NCBI GenBank assembly: GCA_018713325.1
Contig: DVFJ01000001.1
Location: 1 to 64,000 of the forward strand
Direction of reading: 5' to 3'
DNA: 64,000 nucleotides
Origin: Candidatus Onthenecus intestinigallinarum
GTDB taxonomy: Bacteria; Bacillota; Clostridia; Christensenellales; Aristaeellaceae
Part shown: positions 15,930 through 24,467 of the stretch, one piece after another
How the letters are laid out: every line of letters begins with the position of its first letter
Numbering within the stretch: the stretch's first letter is position 1
Program-made: the position numbers and the translations under genes
The notes under the pieces: generated by a model
Told to the model about the DNA's origin: nothing
The model's input: the letters and a program-made list of their open reading frames with translations, nothing else
The model's database searches: none

Positions 15930-16676
15930 TTGACGGAAGCATGGTATGAGATCGCGGCGATGAGCATGCGCTATGTGTTTCTCCTGTTGGCGCTGGCGGT
16001 TTTGCTCAAGGCGCTGCGCTGGATGCTGCGCGACGCGCGCCTGCGCCGGCAGACGATGCGCAAGCTGCCGGACGCCGGCTACATCGGCGCGTTTTATGTG
16101 ATGAGCGGCGAGAGCCGCCGGCTGGACGCGGGGGACGAGATCCGCCTGCCCTGCGAGGGAACGCTGGGCAGTGCGCGCGCGTGCGACGTGTGCGTGCCGC
16201 ATCCGAGCGTGCCGGCACGGGCGGCGATCTTCTGGCTGGAACGGGACGGCCTGCACATGGTGCCTGCGGATCCGGAGGGATTTTGCGTGGACGGCACGTC
16301 CGTGGGCGCGGGCGAAGAGGCGGTGCTGCTGCATGGCGCGACCGTGACGGCGGGCGAGGTGATGCTGCAGCTGCGGCTGTTCTCGGGCGTGGAACTGCTG
16401 GGTGCGCTGGATGCCGACGGCGAGCCGTATGTGACGCCCGAGGCGCGCAGGCGTGCGAGCCGCCGCAGGCGTCCGGGACGCAAAGGCCGCGCGGGGCGGC
16501 ACAAGGAGGAATCGTCGGAAGCGCCGGCGCGACAGGGCGCCTCGCGCAGCCCGGAGGGCGAGCTTCCGCCAGGGACGTCCCGGCGCAGGCGGACGGACGA
16601 CGCGCCGGAGGAAGGCCCCGGCGACGGGGAGGAGAGGCGTCCGGCCCGGCCCGGCCGCTCCGGAAAGAAGAAGTGA
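15930..16676 (+). CDS. Membrane-anchored FHA-domain protein
   Basis: A 248-residue protein: one N-terminal membrane helix (about 13-28), then an FHA-like beta sandwich (about 70-150) with GTLGSARACDVCVPHPSVPARAA in place of the usual GR-S-N-I and SxxH turns, and a long, highly basic Arg/Gly tail (165-248). FHA domains bind phosphothreonine peptides, but the Arg and Ser of the binding loop are not obvious, so binding may be lost or altered. The start is TTG; GAAGGGA is eleven bases upstream and no better start exists. It is first in an operon with RodA/FtsW and a class B PBP, which suggests a part in organising wall synthesis. Confidence 0.75.
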   Translation: MTEAWYEIAAMSMRYVFLLLALAVLLKALRWMLRDARLRRQTMRKLPDAGYIGAFYVMSGESRRLDAGDEIRLPCEGTLGSARACDVCVPHPSVPARAAIFWLERDGLHMVPADPEGFCVDGTSVGAGEEAVLLHGATVTAGEVMLQLRLFSGVELLGALDADGEPYVTPEARRRASRRRRPGRKGRAGRHKEESSEAPARQGASRSPEGELPPGTSRRRRTDDAPEEGPGDGEERRPARPGRSGKKK

Positions 16677-16722
16677 GCAGGCGTGGTTCCTGCCGGTATT
16701 TTAAGGAAAGGAGGCGCGGCGC

Positions 16723-18000
16723 GTGAGGAAGCGGCCCGTGAGGACCCCGATCCGTTCGCTGGTAGCGGTGATCATGCTCTTTGAGATGCTGGCGTTCCTG
16801 CTCGTCGCGCTGCATCCCGAGCGGCAGGAGACCGAGGCGCTGCAGGCGCTGGGGCTGGCGCTGTGCATGCCGGCGCTGTGCTGGTTCTCCACGCTGATCT
16901 TGCCCAAGTTCCTGCATGCGGACCGCCTACTCATGGCGCTGATGAACTTCCTGTGCGGCGTGGGCGTGGTCATCCTGTTCAGCATGGTGCCGGATCGCGG
17001 CGTGCGCCAGGCCATGTTTTACGCGCTGGGGCTCGTGGCGATGGCGGTATGTATCCTGCTGGTGCGCCATGTGCGCTCCTGGCGCGCGCTGTGCTGGCTG
17101 ATCATCCCGGCGGGGCTTGCGCTGCTGGTGCTGCCGTTGGCGTTCGGCTCGTGGCAAAACGGCGCGAAAAACTGGGTGTCGGTGCCGTGGCTGGGCAGCT
17201 TTCAGCCCTCGGAGGTCGTCAAGCTCATGCTCGTGGTCGTGCTGGCCTACTTCTTCAGCGCGCACCGCACGTTCCTGCAGATGATGCCCGCCATCGTCTT
17301 CACGGGCGGATGCCTGCTGCTGCTCATGCTCCAGCGCGACTTGGGCACGGCGCTGATGTATTACTTCACGGCGCTGATCCTCTTTTACGCGGCGTCGGGC
17401 AACGTGCCGCTGACCGTGCTGGCCATGGGCGGCGGCGCGGGCGCGGCGGTGGTCGGCTACAACATGTTCGCGCACGTCAAGGTGCGCGTGGCCATGTGGC
17501 GCAATCCCTGGTCGGACGCGCTGGGCAGCGGCTATCAGATCATCCAGGCGCTGCTGGCCATCGGCTCGGGCGGCCTGCTGGGCGTGGGCCTGGGGCTGGG
17601 CGAGCCGCGCGTCATCCCGGCATACTACACGGACTTCGTGTTCGCGGTGATCTGCGAGCAGTTCGGCATCGCGTTTGGCGTGTGCGTGGTGGCGGTCTAC
17701 GTGCTGATCATGCTGCGCGGCCTGTCGCTGGCGCTGCGCGCGAGGCGCTCGTTCCTGGCGCTGCTGGCGCTGGGCTGCGCGGCGCTGCTGGGCGTGCAGA
17801 CGTTCGTGATCATCGGCGGTGTGATCAAGCTCATCCCGCTCACGGGCATCACGATGCCCTTCATCAGCTACGGCGGCACGTCGATGGTCTCCTGCATGGG
17901 CCTGATGGGCTTTTTGCAGGGCATCTCCTCACGCGTGCGGGAGGACCTGGCCAAGGACATCGAGATGACCGGCGCGCGGGAGGAGGCGGGCGTTTCGTGA
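16723..18000 (+). CDS. rodA: RodA/FtsW/SpoVE-family glycosyltransferase
   Basis: A 425-residue SEDS-family membrane protein with about ten helices, the class of peptidoglycan glycan-chain polymerases that use lipid II. Family signatures: GAKNWVSVPWLGSFQPSEVVKL, LQRDLGTALMYY, GSGYQIIQALLAIGSGGLLGVGLG followed by DFVFAVICEQFG, and LTGITMPFISYGGTSMV. The start is GTG, with AAAGGAGG eight bases upstream. The stop overlaps the GTG start of the next gene (GTGA), a cognate class B PBP, as expected for a SEDS-bPBP pair. RodA, FtsW and SpoVE cannot be told apart from sequence alone; the partner and FHA context favour elongation. Confidence 0.94.
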   Translation: MRKRPVRTPIRSLVAVIMLFEMLAFLLVALHPERQETEALQALGLALCMPALCWFSTLILPKFLHADRLLMALMNFLCGVGVVILFSMVPDRGVRQAMFYALGLVAMAVCILLVRHVRSWRALCWLIIPAGLALLVLPLAFGSWQNGAKNWVSVPWLGSFQPSEVVKLMLVVVLAYFFSAHRTFLQMMPAIVFTGGCLLLLMLQRDLGTALMYYFTALILFYAASGNVPLTVLAMGGGAGAAVVGYNMFAHVKVRVAMWRNPWSDALGSGYQIIQALLAIGSGGLLGVGLGLGEPRVIPAYYTDFVFAVICEQFGIAFGVCVVAVYVLIMLRGLSLALRARRSFLALLALGCAALLGVQTFVIIGGVIKLIPLTGITMPFISYGGTSMVSCMGLMGFLQGISSRVREDLAKDIEMTGAREEAGVS

Positions 18001-19409
18001 AGGAGCTTCGACGCCACATCCGCTTCGTCGGGCTGTGCCTGGTGGGCCTGTTCGGCCTGTGGCTGCTCTACTTCTGCTATTCGACCTACTTCTACGGCGG
18101 GCGCTGGTTTGCCAACCCGTACAATACGCGCATCAGCTCCAAGAAACAGTCGGTCATCGCCGGCACGGTCACGGATACGGCGGGCGAGGTGCTCGCCTAT
18201 ACGGACGCGCAGGGCGAGCGGCGCTATGCACAGGATGAGGCGACGCGCCGCGCGGTCTCGCACGTCGTCGGCGACGACGGCGCGAAGGTCGCCAACGGCG
18301 TGGAGACGTTCCACGCGCAGTACCTGCTCGGGTTCAACTCCAATGTGCTGGAGCGCCTGGCGGACGTCATCCGCGGGCAGCAGCAGCGCGGGGACGACAT
18401 CCAGCTGACGATCAGCGCGGAGTTGTCGCGCACGATCGCTGCGGCGTTTCCCGAGGGGCGGCTGGGCGCGGTGGTCGTGCTCAACTACCGCACGGGGGAC
18501 GTGCTCGCGATGGTCTCCAAGGGCGACTTCGATCCGGAGAACATGGACGAGGCGCTGGCCAACGAGGAGGCGGGCGCGCTGGTCAACCGCGCGACGCAGG
18601 GCCTGTATCCGCCGGGTTCGGTGTTCAAGATCGTGACGCTGGCCTCGGCGCTCTCGGCGATGCCGGGGGTCGAGGAGCGCGCGTTCCTGTGCACCGGCCA
18701 GCTGGCGGTCGACCGCTCCGTCGTCACCGACGCGGGCGACGCCGTGCACGGCGAGCAGACGCTCGTGCAGGCGTTCTCCAACAGTTGTAACAACGTGTTT
18801 GCCTCCCTGGCGCTGGACCTGGGCTATCAGACGCTCGGATTGACCGCGCAGACCATGGGCTTCAACGACAATTTCCTGTTCCGCGACCTGGTCGTCTACA
18901 ACTCCAGCTACCCCATCGACGACAAGAGCCTGGACGACCTGGCCTGGTCCGGCGTGGGCCAGGGCCGCGTGCTGGTCACGCCCCTGCACATGGCCATGAT
19001 CGCCGGGGCCGTGGCCAACGACGGCCAGATGATGGAACCGCGGCTGCTCAAGGCGGTCGTCACCCCGCAGGGACAGACGCGCAGCCGCCTGCAGGGCAGC
19101 GCGGTCTATGCGGAGGCGATGACCCCGCAGGTCGCGCAGATCATCGCCGACTACATGGTCACCACGGTGCAGGGCGGCACGGCGCGTCAGGCCGCGATCT
19201 CCGGCTACCGCGTGGGCGGCAAGACCGGCAGCGCGGAGGCTTCCGACGACAAGACGATCGACACGCACGCGTGGTTTGCCGGCTTCGTGCAGGACGATGA
19301 GCACCCGTTGGCCGTGGCCGTGGTGGTCGAATTTGGCGGTTCGGGCGGCTCCGTTGCGGCGCCGCTGGCCAAGCTTGCGCTGGAAAAGGCCATTTCACTG
19401 GGTTTCTGA
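17997..19409 (+). CDS. pbpA: Class B penicillin-binding protein (PbpA-like transpeptidase)
   Basis: A 470-residue D,D-transpeptidase that cross-links peptidoglycan outside the membrane. It has one N-terminal membrane helix (about 10-30), a short dimerisation/linker region, and the transpeptidase domain from about 150. The active site is complete: Ser208 in PGSVFKI (SxxK), Ser263-Cys-Asn265 (SxN) and Lys409-Thr-Gly (KTG). It is short for a class B enzyme and resembles actinobacterial PbpA (about 490). The GTG start overlaps the rodA stop by four bases; GAGGAGGCGG lies just upstream. Confidence 0.92.
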   Translation: MKELRRHIRFVGLCLVGLFGLWLLYFCYSTYFYGGRWFANPYNTRISSKKQSVIAGTVTDTAGEVLAYTDAQGERRYAQDEATRRAVSHVVGDDGAKVANGVETFHAQYLLGFNSNVLERLADVIRGQQQRGDDIQLTISAELSRTIAAAFPEGRLGAVVVLNYRTGDVLAMVSKGDFDPENMDEALANEEAGALVNRATQGLYPPGSVFKIVTLASALSAMPGVEERAFLCTGQLAVDRSVVTDAGDAVHGEQTLVQAFSNSCNNVFASLALDLGYQTLGLTAQTMGFNDNFLFRDLVVYNSSYPIDDKSLDDLAWSGVGQGRVLVTPLHMAMIAGAVANDGQMMEPRLLKAVVTPQGQTRSRLQGSAVYAEAMTPQVAQIIADYMVTTVQGGTARQAAISGYRVGGKTGSAEASDDKTIDTHAWFAGFVQDDEHPLAVAVVVEFGGSGGSVAAPLAKLALEKAISLGF

Positions 19410-19463
19410 GCCCGCAAGGGCTTTCATGAATCAATTGACAAGAAGACAAGGGGGTTTATCTGT

Positions 19464-20624
19464 ATGAAGAAGTTTCTGGCAACGCTGCTCGCGCTGTGCC
19501 TGCTGCTGCCGGCCGGCGCCCTGGCCGACGGTCTGACGCTGAACACGACTTCGCCGTTTGCCGACTATGACTTTGCGGCGCAGGCCTACGTCGACGCGCT
19601 GGCCGCCTGGGAGCAGGCGACGGGCAACATGGTCGACGACGCATCGGCCCTGCCTGACGAGACCTGGATGACCGCCGTCAGCGACGGCCTCAACCGCGGC
19701 ACGCTGGACGTGGTGTTCTATCCGCCGGCCAACTTCACGGACGACATGGCCGCGCAGTTTGTGCCGGTCAGCGAGATCGCCGCGCAGTATCCGGACCTGG
19801 CGCTGCCCGTGCCTGACAGCCTGAAGATGGCCGACGGCAACGTCTACGCGCTGCCCATGCGCTATACGTTCGTCGCGCTGTATGTGAACGCCGACCTCTT
19901 TGAGAGCAACGGCGTCGCCCTGCCCACGACGTGGCAGCAGCTGCTGGAGGCGGTACAGAAGTTCCAGCAGCTGGGCGTCATTCCGATCTCCAACGCGCTG
20001 GCCGACTGGCCGCACGACCTGGTCGACTGCGCGGTGCTCGCCGCCGGCGACCCGGCCGACCGCGCGGCGGACCCGACGCAGGGCGTGCCCGCCAGCTATG
20101 CGCGCGGCATGGACATGCTGCGCGAGCTGTATGACGCGGGCGCGTTCGGCGCGGATGCGCTGACGGTGTCCGATGGCGAGGCGGAGCGCCGCTTTGTGGA
20201 GCACGAGGCCGCCATGCGCGTGAGCGGCGAGTGGCTCGGCTCGTCGATCCCGGTGGAGCAGATGGAGACGACGATCGTGCTGGCCATGCCGGCCTATGGC
20301 GAGGGCGCGGTCGAGGGCGCGCTGGTCGGCGCCGTGACGATGGGCTGCTACATCACCCGCGCCGCCTGGGAGGATGACGCGCGCCGCGAGGCCGCCGTAT
20401 CGCTGGTGCAGGAGCTGCTCACGGGCGAGAACGCCGGGGCGCTGGCCTATGCGTTCTCCGGCCGGCTGCTGGACAGCGCCCGCACACTGACGCGGGGCGC
20501 GCCGGTGCTGGCCCGCTCGCTGATGGACGTGGCGGGCGACGGATTTTACACCTGGATGGGAGAACTGCCGGACGTGCTGACCGGCAGCGCAAGCGCGACC
20601 TCCGTGCTGGAGGCGGCGTTCTGA
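19464..20624 (+). CDS. Extracellular solute-binding protein (sugar type), no adjacent permease
   Basis: A 386-residue binding protein. Residues 1-21 are a signal peptide ending ALA; there is no lipobox Cys, so it is secreted or loosely attached. The fold follows the cluster B/CUT1 pattern: VNADLFESNGVALPTTWQQLLEAVQKFQQLGVIPI, then ALVGAVTMGCYITR. Ligand unknown. AAGGGGG lies ten bases before the ATG. The gene is 54 bases after the PBP with no clear terminator between, and convergent with a complete sugar transporter that has its own binding protein, so this one may serve another permease or act as a sensor. Confidence 0.75.
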   Translation: MKKFLATLLALCLLLPAGALADGLTLNTTSPFADYDFAAQAYVDALAAWEQATGNMVDDASALPDETWMTAVSDGLNRGTLDVVFYPPANFTDDMAAQFVPVSEIAAQYPDLALPVPDSLKMADGNVYALPMRYTFVALYVNADLFESNGVALPTTWQQLLEAVQKFQQLGVIPISNALADWPHDLVDCAVLAAGDPADRAADPTQGVPASYARGMDMLRELYDAGAFGADALTVSDGEAERRFVEHEAAMRVSGEWLGSSIPVEQMETTIVLAMPAYGEGAVEGALVGAVTMGCYITRAAWEDDARREAAVSLVQELLTGENAGALAYAFSGRLLDSARTLTRGAPVLARSLMDVAGDGFYTWMGELPDVLTGSASATSVLEAAF

Positions 20625-20638
20625 AAGATGCAAGCGAA

Positions 20639-20670
20639 GGCGCGCGGGACGAGTGTCCCGCGCGCCCCTT
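20639..20670. terminator. Bidirectional terminator
   Basis: GGCGCGCGGGAC-GAGT-GTCCCGCGCGCC followed by CCTTTT lies between the binding protein and the convergent transporter operon. Confidence 0.85.
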
Positions 20671-20671
20671 T

Positions 20672-21505
20672 TCATTTGCCGCCTGTCATGGCGATGCCCT
20701 CGATGAACTGGCGCTGAAAGAGCAGGTACAGCGCGACCATGGGCGCCATGGCGAGCACGGAGCCCGCCATGAGCACGGGGAAGTTCGTGGTGAACTGGCC
20801 GCGCAGCGTCGACAGCCCGGCCGAGAGCGTCATGCGGTTCAGGTCGCTGTTACAGATCAGCGGCCACATCAGGTCGCCGTAGGCGAACACCGCCGTGAAC
20901 ACCGACAGCGCCGCCATCGGCGCGCCCACCAGCGGCAGCGCGACCTGCGCGAAGATGCGGCCCTGGCCGCAGCCGTCCAGGCGCGCGGCCTCGAGCAGCT
21001 CGTCGGGCACGCCCATGAACGCCTGGCGCAGGAAGAACGTGCCGAACGCGCTGACCAGCCCGGGAAACACGAGCGCGAAGAGCGTGTTGGTCAGCCGCAG
21101 GGCGGCGAGCATCTGGTACTGGGGGATGATGAAGATCTGCGCCGGCAGCATCAGCTGCGTCACCACGATCGCAAAGCAGAGCCGACGGCCGGGAAACGGC
21201 AGCTTCGCAAACGCGTAGCCCGCCATGGAGCTGAACGCAGCCGCGCACGCGACGCGCAGCAGGATCATCGCCCCCGTGTTCAGGTACAGCCGTGCAAAGG
21301 GCAGCAGCGAGAGGGCGCGGGCATAGCTTTGCGCCGTAGGCGCCTGGGGCAGGAACGTCGGCGGCAGGCGCATGCTCTCCTCCACCGTCTTGAAGCTGGT
21401 GAGGACCATCCACACGAACGGCGCGATCATCGCCGCCGTTCCCAGCAGCAAAAACAGATATGTGGCGGCACGGCCACCCCGCCGGGCAGAAACCATTGAG
21501 CGCAT
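20672..21505 (-). CDS. Sugar ABC transporter permease (MalG-like)
   Basis: A 277-residue inner-membrane permease of the CUT1 type with six helices. The cytoplasmic EAA loop reads EAARLDGCGQGRIFAQVALPL. PFVWMVLTSFKTVEE near the N terminus and QRQFIEGIAMTGGK at the C terminus are typical of the MalG partner. It is the last gene of a leftward operon: binding protein, MalF-like, MalG-like. The ATPase is absent, as usual for Firmicutes sharing an MsmK-type ATPase. GGAGG is only three bases from the first ATG and twelve from the fourth codon, also ATG, so the start is uncertain by nine bases. Confidence 0.93.
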   Translation of the reverse strand: MRSMVSARRGGRAATYLFLLLGTAAMIAPFVWMVLTSFKTVEESMRLPPTFLPQAPTAQSYARALSLLPFARLYLNTGAMILLRVACAAAFSSMAGYAFAKLPFPGRRLCFAIVVTQLMLPAQIFIIPQYQMLAALRLTNTLFALVFPGLVSAFGTFFLRQAFMGVPDELLEAARLDGCGQGRIFAQVALPLVGAPMAALSVFTAVFAYGDLMWPLICNSDLNRMTLSAGLSTLRGQFTTNFPVLMAGSVLAMAPMVALYLLFQRQFIEGIAMTGGK

Positions 21506-21538
21506 AGTCCTCCTTGTTCGGGGGCGCCCCCCGCAGCG

Positions 21539-22417
21539 TCAGGAATCGTAGTGGACCCAGCGCGCCTGCGCCGAGAACTGAAACAGCGTCAGCACGCCGA
21601 TGAGCAGCACCGTCCACACGGCGATGGCCGAGCCGTACCCCTTGTCGCCCGCGATGAACGCCTCGCGGTAAAACAGATACATCAGCGACTGCGCGTAGGG
21701 CAGCGCGGGATTGGACTGCTCGACGATCATGTAGATCAGGTCGTACACCTTCAGCGAGGCCATCGCGCGCAGGATGACCACGAAGAACAGCGTGGGCGAC
21801 ACCATCGGCAGCGTGATGCGGAAGAACCGCTGCGCCGCCGACGCGCCGTCCAGCGCCGCGGCCTCGTAATACGTGGAGGGGATCGCCTGCAGGCCCGCCA
21901 GCAGCAGCACCGCGTCGTAGCCCACGGCGCTCCACACCGCCACCAGCGCGCAGGAGATCAGCACCAGCGCGGGGTCGGTCACCCAGCCGACGGACGTGCC
22001 CAGCAGCGCGTTGATCACGCCGTAGCGCGCGTTGAACATCCACTTCCACAGGAGCGCCACCGCGGCCGGCGGCACGACCATCGGCAGGAAGTACGCCGCC
22101 CGGAAGGCCGCCCGGCCGCGCACGCCCTGATTGAGCAGCACCGCCGTCAGCAGCGCGAGCAGCACGCCCGCGGGCACGGTCAGCAGGCAGAAGTAGACCG
22201 TGTTCCACGTCGCGCGCCAGAATTCCGCGCTGGCGAACATGCGCGCGTAGTTCTCCAGCCCCGCAAAGGTGGAGCGCCCGAACGCCTGCGTGCGCGAGAA
22301 GCTGAGCGCAAGCGTCTGCACGAACGGGTAGACGTTGAGCACGAGCAGGCCCAGTACCGTCGGCGCCGCCAGCAGCGCGCCCCAGCGCGCGTCATGCGAA
22401 GAGATCCGCATCGCCAT
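21539..22417 (-). CDS. Sugar ABC transporter permease (MalF/UgpA-like)
   Basis: A 292-residue permease with six helices. Motifs: NVYPFVQTLALSFSRTQ after helix 1, AAYFLPMVVPPAAVALLWKWMFN, and the EAA loop EAAALDGASAAQRFFRITLPM. It forms a heterodimer with the MalG-like protein encoded 33 bases downstream. AAGGGGGC precedes the ATG. The substrate is inferred only as an oligosaccharide or polyol from the family. Confidence 0.93.
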   Translation of the reverse strand: MAMRISSHDARWGALLAAPTVLGLLVLNVYPFVQTLALSFSRTQAFGRSTFAGLENYARMFASAEFWRATWNTVYFCLLTVPAGVLLALLTAVLLNQGVRGRAAFRAAYFLPMVVPPAAVALLWKWMFNARYGVINALLGTSVGWVTDPALVLISCALVAVWSAVGYDAVLLLAGLQAIPSTYYEAAALDGASAAQRFFRITLPMVSPTLFFVVILRAMASLKVYDLIYMIVEQSNPALPYAQSLMYLFYREAFIAGDKGYGSAIAVWTVLLIGVLTLFQFSAQARWVHYDS

Positions 22418-22424
22418 GCCCCCT

Positions 22425-23705
22425 TCAGCGGTTGCTCAACTCGTCCACCGTGCGCTGCATCGACTCCAGCGCCGCGTCCAGCGTCGTCTCTCCCGCGTAT
22501 ACGCGCAGCATCTCGTCGCTCACGCGCGTCTTCCAGGCGGGGCGCGCGGCGTTGTTGGGGCTTTGCACGCTGTAGGCGAACATCGCCAGGCACGCCTCGG
22601 CGTTGATGCGGTAGTCGAAGCCGTCGAACACCGACAGCCACGTGTCCTGCAGCCCTTCGTAGGCCGGGATGGCCGCGCCCTGCTCGCCCTGAATGCGCTG
22701 CGCCTCCTCCGAGCCCAGGAAGCGCAGAAAGTCCTTGGCCACCTCCAGGTTTTTGCCGTTGGCCGCCGTCGCGTACGTCAGGCCGTTGGAGATGACCGCG
22801 CGCCCGTCGCCCGAGAGCGGATCGGGGCAGGCCGGCAGCACGGCCACATCCCACTTGCCGACCATCGACGGATAGTCCTCCAGCTTGGAGCGCAGCCCCC
22901 AGCTGCCCTCGAAGTACATCGCCGCCTCGCCCGAGAAGAACGCCGTGGCCGGCTCGGTCTCCGCAAAGAACGTCTGCGGCGGGCACCAGGGCTCGTCCTG
23001 CAGGGACACGTAGAACGCGATGGCCTTCTTCGTCGCGGGCTGGGTGTAGCCCGCATGCTTCCCGTCCGGGGTGAGGATGTAGCCGCCCGCCTGATAGACG
23101 TAGGACCAGTAGCCCAGGTGCTCGTCGTTGTAGGCCAGATAGCCGTACTTGCCCGTTGCATCGTAGATCGCCTGCGACGCGCCCGTCAGGTCGTGCCACG
23201 TCCAGCTCTCGTCCGGGTAGGACACGCCCGCCGCGTCGAACAGCTCCCGGCTGTAGACCAGGCAGATCGTGTCCCGGTCCTTGGGCACGCCGTAGATGCG
23301 CCCGTCCGAGCCGCGCGCATTGTCCAGCAGGCCCTGCGAAAAGTGCGCCGCATAATAGCCCGGGTCCTCGTACAGGTCCGTCAGGTCGGCTAGAATGCCG
23401 CCGTCCGCATAGCGCAGCATCTCGTCCGTGTGCATCCAAAACACGTCCGGCAGTGTGCCGCCGGTGGCCGCGGCCTCCAGCTTCGTCCAGTATTCAGACC
23501 AGCTGGTCACCTGCACGTCGATCGTCACGTCCGGATGCGCCCGCGTATAGGCCGCGCAGATGGCCTCCATCGCGGCCTTTTGCGTGTTGTCCCAGATCTG
23601 AAAGGTGAGCCGCCGGCCCCCGCCGCCGTCCGTCGCGCAGCCCGCCAGCCCCGCGCACAGCGCCAGCGTGAGCAGCGCGCAAGCCGCCCGTTTGATCGTT
23701 CCCAT
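22425..23705 (-). CDS. Lipoprotein sugar-binding protein of ABC transporter
   Basis: A 426-residue CUT1 binding lipoprotein. The signal peptide ends in a proper lipobox LAGC with Cys23 as the anchor, followed by a Gly-rich linker. The mature protein has WDNTQKAAMEAICAAYTRAHPDV, TGGTLPDVFWMHTDEM, KDRDTICLVYSRELFDAAGVSYP and AMYFEGSWGLR, all typical. Several Trp residues suggest stacking on sugar rings. GAGGAGG lies seven bases before the ATG. It opens the leftward transporter operon, with a 7-base gap to the MalF-like gene, and is divergent from a sigma-factor gene. Confidence 0.93.
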   Translation of the reverse strand: MGTIKRAACALLTLALCAGLAGCATDGGGGRRLTFQIWDNTQKAAMEAICAAYTRAHPDVTIDVQVTSWSEYWTKLEAAATGGTLPDVFWMHTDEMLRYADGGILADLTDLYEDPGYYAAHFSQGLLDNARGSDGRIYGVPKDRDTICLVYSRELFDAAGVSYPDESWTWHDLTGASQAIYDATGKYGYLAYNDEHLGYWSYVYQAGGYILTPDGKHAGYTQPATKKAIAFYVSLQDEPWCPPQTFFAETEPATAFFSGEAAMYFEGSWGLRSKLEDYPSMVGKWDVAVLPACPDPLSGDGRAVISNGLTYATAANGKNLEVAKDFLRFLGSEEAQRIQGEQGAAIPAYEGLQDTWLSVFDGFDYRINAEACLAMFAYSVQSPNNAARPAWKTRVSDEMLRVYAGETTLDAALESMQRTVDELSNR

Positions 23706-23798
23706 GTCCGCGCCTCCTCGCATTGGTCGAGGACAGTTTGCCAAGATTCGCCCCGGTATATGCGCCCCGCGCCCTTTTTTTCCCGTCCCCCGCTTCCC

Positions 23799-23827
23799 TT
23801 GCGGCGCGCGTGGAAATGCGGTATAAT
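23799..23827 (+). promoter_or_regulatory. Possible promoter of the sigma/anti-sigma operon
   Basis: TTGCGG-17 bp-TATAAT, about 120 bases before the start. The 249-base divergent region otherwise shows only AT-rich stretches (CGCATGTTTTGTCATGGTTTTG) that could include a second, autoregulated promoter; I cannot assign it. Confidence 0.55.
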
Positions 23828-23954
23828 GGTGCGGGCTGATACGCACGGTTTTTTCGCATGTTTTGTCATGGTTTTGTAATAGTCTTTTCATAAAAGAATT
23901 GGATGAAACCGGAGAGGGTGTTCGTCTTATCATTGAGCAAAGGAGTTGGGGCTC

Positions 23955-24467
23955 TTGAGCGAAAGCGCGCAGACGTTTGACCGCGTCGAGCAGCTGGAAC
24001 GCCTTTACTCGCTTTACGCAGATGACGTGCTCCGGGTCTGTTATTTCTACCTGGGCGACCGACAGCGCGCTGAAGACGTCTGCCAGGACGTGTTCGTGCG
24101 CCTGCTCACAAAAGGGCCGGACATTCAGGACGGCCACGAGAAAGCCTGGCTGCTCAAGGTAGCGCTCAACCGATGCCGTGATCTGTGGCGCGCCGCGTGG
24201 GTGAAGAGGGTCGTGCTCGGCTCGCCAATGGAATGCATTCCCGGGCCGGATTCCATCGCGGAAAGCGAGCAGAAAACGGAGCTGATGGAGGCCATCCACA
24301 AGCTTTCACCGGCTTTCAGAGAGGTCATTCTGCTGCACTACTACCAGGGCTTCGGCATCGCGGAGATCTCCGAGATGCTCGATCTGCCGGAGGGAACCAT
24401 TTCCAGCCGGCTCAGCCGTGCAAGAAAAAAACTTGAAACCCTTTTGAAAGGAGGCGAAGCCCGGTGA
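23955..24467 (+). CDS. ECF-type RNA polymerase sigma factor
   Basis: A 170-residue sigma-70-family factor with regions 2 and 4 only. Region 2 (about 15-80) has LYADDVLRVCYFYLGDRQRAEDVCQDVFVRLL; region 4 (about 110-165) has LSPAFREVILLHYYQGFGIAEISEMLDLPEGTISSRLSRARKKL, the helix-turn-helix for the -35 element. The start is TTG nine bases after AAAGGAG; an in-frame TTG nine bases earlier touches that site and is less likely. It is coupled to a membrane anti-sigma-like gene by a 4-base overlap. Confidence 0.9.
   Translation: MSESAQTFDRVEQLERLYSLYADDVLRVCYFYLGDRQRAEDVCQDVFVRLLTKGPDIQDGHEKAWLLKVALNRCRDLWRAAWVKRVVLGSPMECIPGPDSIAESEQKTELMEAIHKLSPAFREVILLHYYQGFGIAEISEMLDLPEGTISSRLSRARKKLETLLKGGEAR

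Noticed and set aside
16863-17996. Extension of the PBP reading frame upstream through rodA
   Set aside because: The first 378 codons are a shifted reading of rodA. A GTG with a ribosome site at 17997 gives the normal PBP N terminus.
19411-19441. A small GCCC/GGGC hairpin and a TTGACA after the PBP gene
   Set aside because: The stem is only four base pairs and no -10 follows at 16-18 bases, so neither a terminator nor a promoter is claimed.
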